Shown here piece after piece: positions 52,272 to 59,950 of a DNA stretch of 64,000 bases. The DNA comes from Sphingobacterium hotanense (GTDB taxonomy: Bacteria > Bacteroidota > Bacteroidia > Sphingobacteriales > Sphingobacteriaceae). The position numbers and the translations under genes are program-made. The notes under the pieces were generated by a model. That model was given only the letters and a program-made list of their open reading frames with translations, searched no databases and had not been told where the DNA came from. Each line of letters opens with the position of its first letter. Within the stretch, counting starts at the first letter, position 1. Location of the stretch: the NCBI RefSeq assembly GCF_008274825.1, contig NZ_CP030848.1, positions 3,285,618-3,349,617 of the forward strand, read 5' to 3'.

Positions 52272-53588
52272 ATGTTATTAAATCGTTCTGAAAGAAACTT
52301 TCCTAGAGTTATCGTAATTGGAGCTGGATTCGGTGGTGTTGAAGTTGCGAGACAATTGAAGAACAAAGAGGTGGAGGTTTTACTGATAGACCGAAACAAC
52401 TACCATACTTTTCAGCCCTTGATGTACCAAGTTGCTACCGGGACATTGGCGTCAGATTCTATCTCGTTCCCTATTCGGAAGATGTTCAAGAACCAAAAGA
52501 ACTTCCGTTTCCGATTAGCAGAAGTACTTCATATTGATACAGCTAACAAAATCGTACAGACATCTGTTGCAGATTACGACTATGATTACTTAGTTGTTGC
52601 TACGGGTGCTACGTCGAATTTCTTCGGCAATAAAGAAGTTGAGAAATACGCCTTACCAATGAAAAACATTGTAGAGGCACTCAATATTCGTAGTTACCTA
52701 TTGCAGAACTTAGAGGAAGCAGTATTACGTAAAAATGCCTCTGACCGCGAGCGTTATTTGAATTTCGTAGTTGTTGGTGGTGGACCTACAGGTGTTGAGC
52801 TTTCTGGGGCGATTGCCGAATATCAGCAACACATGCTTAAGATCGACTATCCGGAATTGTCTACTTATGAGATGAAAGTCCACTTGGTAGAGGGTACTGG
52901 AAAAATCTTAGGTGCACTTTCAGAGAAGTCTTCCCGCGATGCGGAGCGTTATTTGAAAGAACTCGGTGTTAATATCGTTTTGAACACCACGGTTAATGGA
53001 TACGACGGTAACACTGTGACCTTATCTTCTGGTGAACAAATCCCTACAAAAACGGTGATTTGGGGTGCTGGTGTGATGGGACAGATGCCAACAGGGATTA
53101 AAGAAGAGATCATCCAACGTGGTAACCGCATCAAGATCGATGAGCAGTGCCGTGTAGAGGGTGAGAATGATATATATGCTATCGGTGATGTATCAGCATT
53201 GATAACGGACGAAAATCCGAGAGGATTGCCAGGTGTAGCACCTGTTGCTCAACAACAAGGTAAGTATGTTGCAGGACATATTATCAACTCCTTAAATAAA
53301 CAAAGCACTGAAAACTTTAAATACTTTGACAAGGGTTCAATGGCCACTGTCGGACGTGCTAGAGCGGTTGTAGATTTGGGCAACTTCCACATGAAAGGAT
53401 TTTTAGCTTGGGCTACTTGGATGTTTGTTCACTTAGTTTCTATATTTGGATTCAGAAATCGTGTGGTTACTTTTGTGAACTGGACAATTAAATTCTTAAC
53501 GAGAAACTCAGGTATCCGTTTAATTATCCACAAATACAATCGCCCGGAGCCGAGCAAACCTGTTGTATCGGTTTCTGAACAACAATAA
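52272..53588 (+). CDS. Type II NADH dehydrogenase (NDH-2)
   Basis: A 438-residue membrane-attached flavoprotein passing electrons from NADH to quinone without pumping protons. FAD loop VIGAGFGGVEVARQL near residue 16 and NADH loop VVVGGGPTGVELSGAI near 168 are present, and GMAPVAQQQGK-like (PGVAPVAQQQGKYVAGHI) is the quinone/FAD region. The C-terminus (HMKGFLAWATWMFVHLVSIFGF) is the amphipathic/hydrophobic membrane anchor. It follows the ferredoxin by 186 bases and has its own terminator, so probably separate transcription. Confidence 0.92.
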   Translation: MLLNRSERNFPRVIVIGAGFGGVEVARQLKNKEVEVLLIDRNNYHTFQPLMYQVATGTLASDSISFPIRKMFKNQKNFRFRLAEVLHIDTANKIVQTSVADYDYDYLVVATGATSNFFGNKEVEKYALPMKNIVEALNIRSYLLQNLEEAVLRKNASDRERYLNFVVVGGGPTGVELSGAIAEYQQHMLKIDYPELSTYEMKVHLVEGTGKILGALSEKSSRDAERYLKELGVNIVLNTTVNGYDGNTVTLSSGEQIPTKTVIWGAGVMGQMPTGIKEEIIQRGNRIKIDEQCRVEGENDIYAIGDVSALITDENPRGLPGVAPVAQQQGKYVAGHIINSLNKQSTENFKYFDKGSMATVGRARAVVDLGNFHMKGFLAWATWMFVHLVSIFGFRNRVVTFVNWTIKFLTRNSGIRLIIHKYNRPEPSKPVVSVSEQQ

Positions 53589-53617
53589 TTGAAAACAAAA
53601 CAAACTAAACATATGAG

Positions 53618-53650
53618 AAGGCTGTCTATAGAAATAGATAGCCTTTTTTA
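53618..53650 (+). terminator. Intrinsic terminator of the NDH-2 gene
   Basis: AAGGCTGTCTAT (53618-53629) pairs with ATAGATAGCCTT (53634-53645, one wobble), then TTTT. Confidence 0.9.
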
Positions 53651-53799
53651 TTGCTATCTAGGGTCTTTGAGAGGCTGATCTGTTAAAAGATGTTAATCTG
53701 ACCCGTTGTTGAGACGAAAGGCATCAGTATTGCGTTATTAGTGTAGTAAAAAGTAAAAGAGTAAAAATTTCATAATTTAGGTTAATAATTGGTTTGGTA

Positions 53800-53834
53800 A
53801 AAATCCTGAGGTTCCCCGCCTCAGGATTTTTTAT
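53800..53834 (+). terminator. Orphan intrinsic terminator
   Basis: AAAATCCTGAGG (53800-53811) pairs perfectly with CCTCAGGATTTT (53819-53830), followed by TT. No coding gene ends within the preceding 150 bases and the NDH-2 terminator lies upstream. Confidence 0.85.
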
Positions 53835-53952
53835 GTAAGGTGGCTTTCAGATGGTTTGTAGTCCATGCGCCAGCTATTACTGCTCCAACAAGTCCTGCAA
53901 AGCTTTTATTGAAATAAGATTTGTATTTTTGAGTTTCACCAACAACATCATC

Positions 53953-55623
53953 ATGACAAATAAAGACATAGCTAAAGTATTCAAATTATGTGGACAGCTT
54001 ATGGAGCTTCACAATGAGAATCCTTTCCGAACAAAAGCTATGGCAGGCGCTGCCTTTCGTATCGACAAATTGCCGTTTGCTGCTAGCGGATCTAATCTAG
54101 AAGAGCTTAGCGAGCAACCGAATATTGGGAAAAGCACCGCCGAAAAGATTATGCAGGTGATAACGACAGGAACTTTCCCTGATTTGGAGAAGTTGTTGGA
54201 GAAAACGCCTGAGGGTATTGTTGAAATGCTGAAGATAAAAGGATTAGGCCCTAAGAAGATTCAAATTATTTGGAATGATCTGGCAATTGAGTCAGTCGGC
54301 GAACTATATTATGCTTGCAATGAGAATAGATTGGTCGAAGCGAAAGGGTTTGGATTAAAGACGCAAGAAGACATCAAGAAGGCGATCGAATTCTCGATTG
54401 CCAATCAGGGTTGGTATTTGTTTGCTAAAGTCTTAAACTCTGCTCATACGATCCTTGCTTCACTGAAGGCAAGCTTGAAAGATTATCAGGTAGAATTTAC
54501 GGGTGATTTCCGTCGCAAAGCGGAGGTATTACAACATGTGGAGCTTATTACTGACGCGCCAAACGAAGTCGCCATAGAAGCGATTAGAGCGCTTGATAAT
54601 GAGTTTGCCGTCGACACTGAACACTTGACCCTTAACTTTCGTGACGAAAATAATACGCCTTTTAAGGTCCACCTGAGCAAGACGGATGACTTCGCTAAGA
54701 ATTTGCTATTGACTACCGGCTCTGCTTTGCATATTGAACTATTAAAGGGCTTTGGAGAAATACCATCATTAGATAGCGAGGATGCCATCTATTCAGCATT
54801 GGGCTTAGCTTATATTGAACCCGAGCTGCGCGAAGGAACGAATGAAATCGAGCTTGCAAAAAACAGCGCCCTTCCTCGTTTAATTACTTATGCTGATCTG
54901 AAAGGCTCGCTGCATAACCACTCGACTTATAGCGATGGGGTTCACAGCTTAAAAGAAATGGCGCAATATCTTCGTGATGAATTGAAGATGGAGTACTTAG
55001 GTATATGTGATCACTCCAAGACCGCGGTCTATGCAAATGGTCTTTCTATCGAGCGCTTAGAACAACAATGGGCGGAGATCGACAGATTAAATGCAGAACT
55101 GGCACCCTTCAAAATATTCAAGGGCATTGAGTCGGATATTCTTTCCGACGGCTCTCTCGATTATCCCGATGACGTGTTAGCAAAGTTTGACTTCGTTGTT
55201 GCCTCTATCCATAGCAACTTAAAGATGGATGAAGAAAAGGCGACCACGCGCTTGATCAAAGCAATCGAAAACCCCTACACCACAATGCTAGGACATCCTA
55301 CGGGCCGATTACTCTTGTCTCGCGCGGGCTATCCAATCGATTTTAAGAAAGTGATCGACGCATGCGCAGCGAACAATGTTGTGATTGAAATCAACGCAAA
55401 TCCTCTTCGCTTAGACCTAGATTGGCGTTGGCATCAATACGCTTTAGATAAAGGAGTTTTACTTTCAGTAAACCCGGATGCTCACCGCAAGGAAGGCTTC
55501 CTGGATATGGAATTCGGCATCTACGTGGCAAGAAAGGGAGGTCTATCTGCGGAAAGATGTCTGAATGCTTTTTCGTTAGAGGAGATTACGACCTACTTCA
55601 ATAATCGCAAGTCGAAGGCTTAA
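53953..55623 (+). CDS. PolX-type protein: degenerate DNA polymerase X part plus PHP phosphoesterase
   Basis: A 556-residue protein. Residues 1-150 are helix-hairpin-helix/8-kDa-like (QPNIGKSTAEKIMQ, LKIKGLGPKKIQIIW). The middle should be the polymerase palm, but where PolX has the GSxRR-x-n-GDxD metal site this protein has GDFRRKAEVLQHVELIT, lacking the D-x-D aspartates. The C-terminal PHP domain is complete: LHNHSTYSDG, CDHSKTAVYA, GIESDILSDG, VASIHSN, GHPTGRLLL, EINANP and NPDAHRKEGF provide the metal ligands. I start at 53953; an upstream extension has no family resemblance. It is likely a 3'-5' exonuclease/phosphoesterase in base-excision repair that has lost polymerase chemistry. Confidence 0.85.
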   Translation: MTNKDIAKVFKLCGQLMELHNENPFRTKAMAGAAFRIDKLPFAASGSNLEELSEQPNIGKSTAEKIMQVITTGTFPDLEKLLEKTPEGIVEMLKIKGLGPKKIQIIWNDLAIESVGELYYACNENRLVEAKGFGLKTQEDIKKAIEFSIANQGWYLFAKVLNSAHTILASLKASLKDYQVEFTGDFRRKAEVLQHVELITDAPNEVAIEAIRALDNEFAVDTEHLTLNFRDENNTPFKVHLSKTDDFAKNLLLTTGSALHIELLKGFGEIPSLDSEDAIYSALGLAYIEPELREGTNEIELAKNSALPRLITYADLKGSLHNHSTYSDGVHSLKEMAQYLRDELKMEYLGICDHSKTAVYANGLSIERLEQQWAEIDRLNAELAPFKIFKGIESDILSDGSLDYPDDVLAKFDFVVASIHSNLKMDEEKATTRLIKAIENPYTTMLGHPTGRLLLSRAGYPIDFKKVIDACAANNVVIEINANPLRLDLDWRWHQYALDKGVLLSVNPDAHRKEGFLDMEFGIYVARKGGLSAERCLNAFSLEEITTYFNNRKSKA

Positions 55624-55650
55624 TGCTTAAATTAATTTAAAAGTCTATTT

Positions 55651-57312
55651 ATGATCAATTTGAAACCGTTATTCATCGGTTTAGCGATGCTTTCTGGCAT
55701 TTCAGCGCCACAGGCGCAACTGATGAAGGCAAAAGAAATATATACCAAAGCAGATTCATTACGCGGAGAACTTACTCCCCTACGCACCTGCTATGACATC
55801 AAATATTATCACCTGGATGTGAAAGTTGATATTGATAATAAGTTTATCTCTGGCAGCAATCTATTTAAGTTTGCAGCCGAAGATCGCTTCAATAAACTTC
55901 AATTTGATCTGTTCGACAATCTATCGGTCGACAAGGTGGAGTATCGGGGCAAGGCTCTACCATTTACACGAGAGTACAATGCGGTCTTCGTCACGTTTCC
56001 AGGTTATATTGAAAAGGGAAAATTAGACTCCTTTACTGTCCATTATTCGGGCAATCCAATTCAGGCGACGCGTGCTCCTTGGGACGGAGGGTTTGATTGG
56101 AAGAAAGATAGTCAGGGTAAGCCTTGGGTAGCAACGGCTTGTCAGGGGCTTGGTGCGAGCGTATGGTGGCCGAACAAGGACCATCAATCCGATGAAGTGG
56201 ATGGCATGTTGATCTCTGTAGCAGTTCCCAACGGATTGATGAATGTTTCGAATGGCAGGTTGGTTAAAACCGAGAAGATAAAGGGCGGATATACCAAGTA
56301 TCATTGGAAAGTGGACAATCCGATCAACAATTATAATATCGCTTTAAATATTGCTGATTACGCACATTTCCAAGAGACTTATGCTGGCGAGAAGGGGCCG
56401 CTGTCGTTAGACTATTATGTATTGCAGGAAAACAAGGATAAGATTGAACATCTGAAAAAGAATGCAAACGAAACACTAAAGGCATTCGAACACTGGTTTG
56501 GCCCATATCCCTTTTATGAGGATGGTTATAAACTTGTAGAAACTGCGCATTTAGGCATGGAGCATCAGAGTGCAATCGCCTACGGAAATAAATTTAAAAA
56601 CGGCTATTTGGGAAGCGATGCCTCACGGTCAGGATGGGGTCTAAAATGGGACTTCATTGTTGTCCACGAGTCTGGACATGAGTGGTTTGGAAACAACATC
56701 ACAGCCAAAGACCTAGGCGATATGTGGATACATGAGAGTTTCACGAACTATTCCGAAGCACTTTTTATCGATTATTTTTACGGCAAAAAGGCAAGTCAAG
56801 CTTATGTCAATGGGAATCGACGTGGCATCCAAAATGATATCCCGCTTCAGGGTCCATATAACGTAAATAAAGAAGGTTCGGGCGACATGTATAACAAGGG
56901 CGGCGTTCTGCACAATATGATCCGCACCATGATCGATGACGATGAAAAGTGGCGATCGTTGCTACGCGGAATGAATGCAAAATTCTATCATCAGACCGTC
57001 AATTATCAAGACATCCTAAACTACATGAACGAGCAAAGTGGAATCGATCTGACGAAGGTCTTCGAACAGTATGTTCAACACAGGAGCATCCCTACGTTAG
57101 AGATCATTGAAAACAGCCCTGGAGTATTCATGATTCGCTGGATTTCAGAAGTGGAAAACTTCGATATGCCGGTTCATATTTTTGATAAAGATGGTAACCG
57201 TCAATTGATAAAACCAACCAGCAAGTTCAAGCTGATGCGACTGGACGGCCTTACAAAAGAAAACATTGGGGTTGACACTTTTAACTATTACATCGGCGTA
57301 TCCATACAATAA
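55651..57312 (+). CDS. Secreted M1-family zinc metallopeptidase
   Basis: A 553-residue exported aminopeptidase-like protein with a signal peptide (MINLKPLFIGLAMLSGISAPQAQ). The zinc site is complete: HESGHEWFGN (HExxH) and the third ligand Glu in WIHESFTNYSEALF. The substrate-anchoring motif is LGMEHQSAIAYG, a variant of GAMEN. It has the N-terminal saddle and catalytic domains but lacks the long C-terminal helical domain of PepN, as is common for Bacteroidota M1 members. It starts 27 bases after the PolX-like stop, so may be co-transcribed though unrelated in role. Confidence 0.9.
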   Translation: MINLKPLFIGLAMLSGISAPQAQLMKAKEIYTKADSLRGELTPLRTCYDIKYYHLDVKVDIDNKFISGSNLFKFAAEDRFNKLQFDLFDNLSVDKVEYRGKALPFTREYNAVFVTFPGYIEKGKLDSFTVHYSGNPIQATRAPWDGGFDWKKDSQGKPWVATACQGLGASVWWPNKDHQSDEVDGMLISVAVPNGLMNVSNGRLVKTEKIKGGYTKYHWKVDNPINNYNIALNIADYAHFQETYAGEKGPLSLDYYVLQENKDKIEHLKKNANETLKAFEHWFGPYPFYEDGYKLVETAHLGMEHQSAIAYGNKFKNGYLGSDASRSGWGLKWDFIVVHESGHEWFGNNITAKDLGDMWIHESFTNYSEALFIDYFYGKKASQAYVNGNRRGIQNDIPLQGPYNVNKEGSGDMYNKGGVLHNMIRTMIDDDEKWRSLLRGMNAKFYHQTVNYQDILNYMNEQSGIDLTKVFEQYVQHRSIPTLEIIENSPGVFMIRWISEVENFDMPVHIFDKDGNRQLIKPTSKFKLMRLDGLTKENIGVDTFNYYIGVSIQ

Positions 57313-57462
57313 AAAAACCAACTGATACGTTATTTCTACCAGATTGTAAATCATTGTTAAATGGCTTAGTTAAAAGATGATTTTTCTCAGGGAGTAATTA
57401 TTTAAAAACCATTTTTTTTCATTAGGTTTGCATAAAATTTTTAATTATACTTTCACATATAA

Positions 57463-58485
57463 ATGGGGCTTTTTAATTGGTTTACGCAAGAAGTTGCAAT
57501 AGACTTGGGTACAGCTAACACCCTAATCATTCACAATGATAAAGTAGTAGTTGATGAACCTTCGATAGTTGCCTTCGACCGCACGACAAACAAAGTGATT
57601 GCGATTGGTCGTCAGGCTATGCAGATGGAGGGAAAAACTCACGATAATATAAAAACGGTAAGACCATTACGTGATGGTGTTATAGCAGATTTTACGGCTG
57701 CTGAGCACTTGATTCGCGGTATGGTTAAACTCGTAAATAATGGTAAGAGTTGGTTCTTCCCATCTTTGCGCATGGTCGTTTGTATACCTTCCGGTATAAC
57801 GGAGGTTGAGAAACGCGCTGTTCGCGACTCTGCGGAGATTGCAGGAGCAAAAGAGGTTTATTTGATCCACGAGCCTATGGCTGCTGCTGTTGGTATCGGG
57901 ATTGACGTTGAAGAGCCCGTTGGAAACATGATCATCGATATTGGTGGTGGTACTACGGAAATTGCTGTAATAGCGCTATCTGGTATTGTATGCGACCAAT
58001 CTATCCGTGTTGCCGGAGACAATTTCGACTCTGATATCGTTCAATACATTCGTCGTCAGCATAACATCATGATTGGAGACCGTACAGCGGAGAAAATCAA
58101 GATCGAAGTTGGTGCTGCTCTACCTGAGCTTACTGATCCACCTGAGGATTTCGCTGTTCAAGGTCGTGACCTTATGACCGGTATTCCTAAACAGATTACG
58201 GTTTCTTATACCGAGATTGCACACTGTTTAGACAAATCAATTTCTAAAATTGAAGAAGCTATCCTTAAAGCATTAGAGATTACCCCTCCGGAACTATCCG
58301 CAGATATTTATCAAACTGGTATCTATTTGACTGGTGGTGGTGCTTTATTAAGAGGATTAGACAAGCGTATTCAAGCAAAAACTAAGTTACCAGTACATGT
58401 TGCAGAAGATCCACTTCGCGCCGTAGTAAGAGGTACAGGTATTGCGTTGAAAAATATAGGACGCTTCAAGTTCTTAATGCAGTAA
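57463..58485 (+). CDS. mreB: Rod-shape actin homologue MreB
   Basis: A 340-residue actin-fold ATPase whose membrane-bound filaments direct lateral wall synthesis. The phosphate-1 loop AIDLGTANTLI opens the protein, phosphate-2 is MIIDIGGGTTEIAV, and the adenosine region is GIYLTGGGALLRGLDKRI. Length matches the family (about 345). It heads the five-gene mreB-mreC-mreD-mrdA-rodA cluster. A TTTG element (57427-57430) lies 33 bases upstream of the ATG, but the matching -7 box is poor. Confidence 0.97.
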   Translation: MGLFNWFTQEVAIDLGTANTLIIHNDKVVVDEPSIVAFDRTTNKVIAIGRQAMQMEGKTHDNIKTVRPLRDGVIADFTAAEHLIRGMVKLVNNGKSWFFPSLRMVVCIPSGITEVEKRAVRDSAEIAGAKEVYLIHEPMAAAVGIGIDVEEPVGNMIIDIGGGTTEIAVIALSGIVCDQSIRVAGDNFDSDIVQYIRRQHNIMIGDRTAEKIKIEVGAALPELTDPPEDFAVQGRDLMTGIPKQITVSYTEIAHCLDKSISKIEEAILKALEITPPELSADIYQTGIYLTGGGALLRGLDKRIQAKTKLPVHVAEDPLRAVVRGTGIALKNIGRFKFLMQ

Positions 58486-58512
58486 TAATAAACTGAGATA
58501 TATTTATTCGTT

Positions 58513-58550
58513 GCGCGATATAATGTTCTTTTTAAACGTTATATCGCGTA
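58513..58550 (+). promoter_or_regulatory. Stem-loop between mreB and mreC
   Basis: CGCGATATAA (58514-58523) pairs perfectly with TTATATCGCG (58539-58548) and two further pairs extend inward. No U-tract follows, so it is not a terminator; it probably protects or separates the abundant mreB message from mreC. Confidence 0.55.
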
Positions 58551-58570
58551 GCTATTAAAAGACAACAAGA

Positions 58571-59407
58571 ATGAAAAACCTTTGGCTTTTCTTGGTTAGA
58601 TACAATGCCTTCTTTTGGTTTGTACTCTTCTTTACTGTTGCTTTAATCTTGGTTGTTCAAAATAATCGCTATCAACGTTCGTCCTTTATCAACTCTTCCA
58701 ATGTCGTTGTGGGTTCTTTCTACGACAAATTAAATTCGTGGAAGAGCTATCTAGCTTTGGATGAAGCGAACAAGAATTTAGCACAGGAGAACGCATTATT
58801 ACGTCAGCAATTACAGAACTACATCTTAAAAGACACTGTCGATTCCATTTCATTACAAGATTCAATTGAAGAAAACCGTTATCAATTCGTAATGGGTGAG
58901 GTTGTAAACAACAGTATACATCAGAAGAGTAATTTCATTACGATCAATAAAGGAGCACTCGATGGCGTCCAGAAAGGACTTGGCGTTATTACATCCAATG
59001 GTGTGGTAGGCATTGTTTTGAATGTATCTCCACATTTTAGCACCATACAGTCCCTACTCCATCCCGACACGCGTATTTCAGTGACCCTGGACACGACCAA
59101 TGTATTTGGTGCCTTAGTGTGGGGAAATAATGTAGACCCACAATATGCGATGGTAAAGGATATCCCGAATCACGTAAAAGTTCAGAAGGGACAAAAGATC
59201 TATACATCGGGGTTCTCTTTATTCCCTAAAGGGATTGAGATCGGCTCGGTGGAAGAGACAGGAATACAATCTGGTGAAAGCTTTTTAGATGTGCGCATTA
59301 AATTAAGAACGAACTTCAGCAACTTGAACCATGTTTATGTGGTAAAAGATCTGCTGGAAAATGAAAAGAATCAGTTAGAGGAGCTGACGGAAGACAACAA
59401 TGGGTAA
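58571..59407 (+). CDS. mreC: Rod-shape protein MreC
   Basis: A 278-residue bitopic inner-membrane protein. One helix (AFFWFVLFFTVALILVVQNN, residues 13-32) is followed by a coiled coil (LAQENALLRQQLQNYI near 75) and the beta-rich MreC domain (ITINKGALDGVQKGLGVITS, GVVGIVLNVSPHFS, KVQKGQKIYTSGFSLFPKG). It links MreB to the wall enzymes PBP2 and RodA. Its end overlaps the mreD start by eight bases. Confidence 0.95.
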   Translation: MKNLWLFLVRYNAFFWFVLFFTVALILVVQNNRYQRSSFINSSNVVVGSFYDKLNSWKSYLALDEANKNLAQENALLRQQLQNYILKDTVDSISLQDSIEENRYQFVMGEVVNNSIHQKSNFITINKGALDGVQKGLGVITSNGVVGIVLNVSPHFSTIQSLLHPDTRISVTLDTTNVFGALVWGNNVDPQYAMVKDIPNHVKVQKGQKIYTSGFSLFPKGIEIGSVEETGIQSGESFLDVRIKLRTNFSNLNHVYVVKDLLENEKNQLEELTEDNNG

Positions 59408-59927
59408 AGTTTTTATTTTCAATATCGTTCGCTTCATTGTATTGATTGCAATGCAGGTAGTCTTGTTCAAGAACATTGGATATTATAACCTTGCGACTCC
59501 ATTTCCGTATATTCTTATTATCTTTTTGTTACCAATCGGTACTCCCAATTTTATATTATATCTTATTGCTTTTCTGACCGGACTGACAGTGGATGCCTTT
59601 TATGATACCATAGGAGTACATGCAGCGGCTTCCGTTGCTTTGGTATGGTTCAGAACATTCTTCTTTAACATCACCCTAGACGTCGATGTTCAGGGTTCCT
59701 TCGAAACCCCTTCATTAGGCATAATGGGAAATAAGTGGTTTTTTTCTTATATTTCCATAGGTACTTTAATTCATCATATCGTATTGTTGCACGTGGAATA
59801 TTTCAGCTTTAACAATTATCTGAGCACTTTATTCAGCATTTTGTTAAGCTCCATATTCACGATATTGCTGATCATCCTGATGAGTTTATTGTTCTACAAA
59901 AGGAAATCGCGCTTATTAGGTAATTAA
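59400..59927 (+). CDS. mreD: Rod-shape protein MreD
   Basis: A 175-residue inner-membrane protein with about five helices and little sequence conservation, identified by length, hydrophobicity and position between mreC and mrdA. FLTGLTVDAFYDTIGVHAAASVAL is the best-conserved MreD segment (the D-A-F-x-D-x-x-G-xHA pattern). It overlaps mreC by eight bases, which couples translation. It is part of the elongasome scaffold. Confidence 0.9.
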   Translation: MGKVFIFNIVRFIVLIAMQVVLFKNIGYYNLATPFPYILIIFLLPIGTPNFILYLIAFLTGLTVDAFYDTIGVHAAASVALVWFRTFFFNITLDVDVQGSFETPSLGIMGNKWFFSYISIGTLIHHIVLLHVEYFSFNNYLSTLFSILLSSIFTILLIILMSLLFYKRKSRLLGN

Positions 59928-59950
59928 CATTTGTTACGGTCATTTCATTC

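Larger units (their letters stand above)
53589..53952. other. Gene-free stretch between NDH-2 and PolX genes
   Basis: It contains the NDH-2 terminator (53618-53648), then 150 bases without an ORF, and a second strong terminator at 53800-53832 with no gene in front of it. A possible small RNA in this segment is discussed under findings. From 53840 to 53952 the upstream region of the PolX-like gene shows nothing special. Confidence 0.5.
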
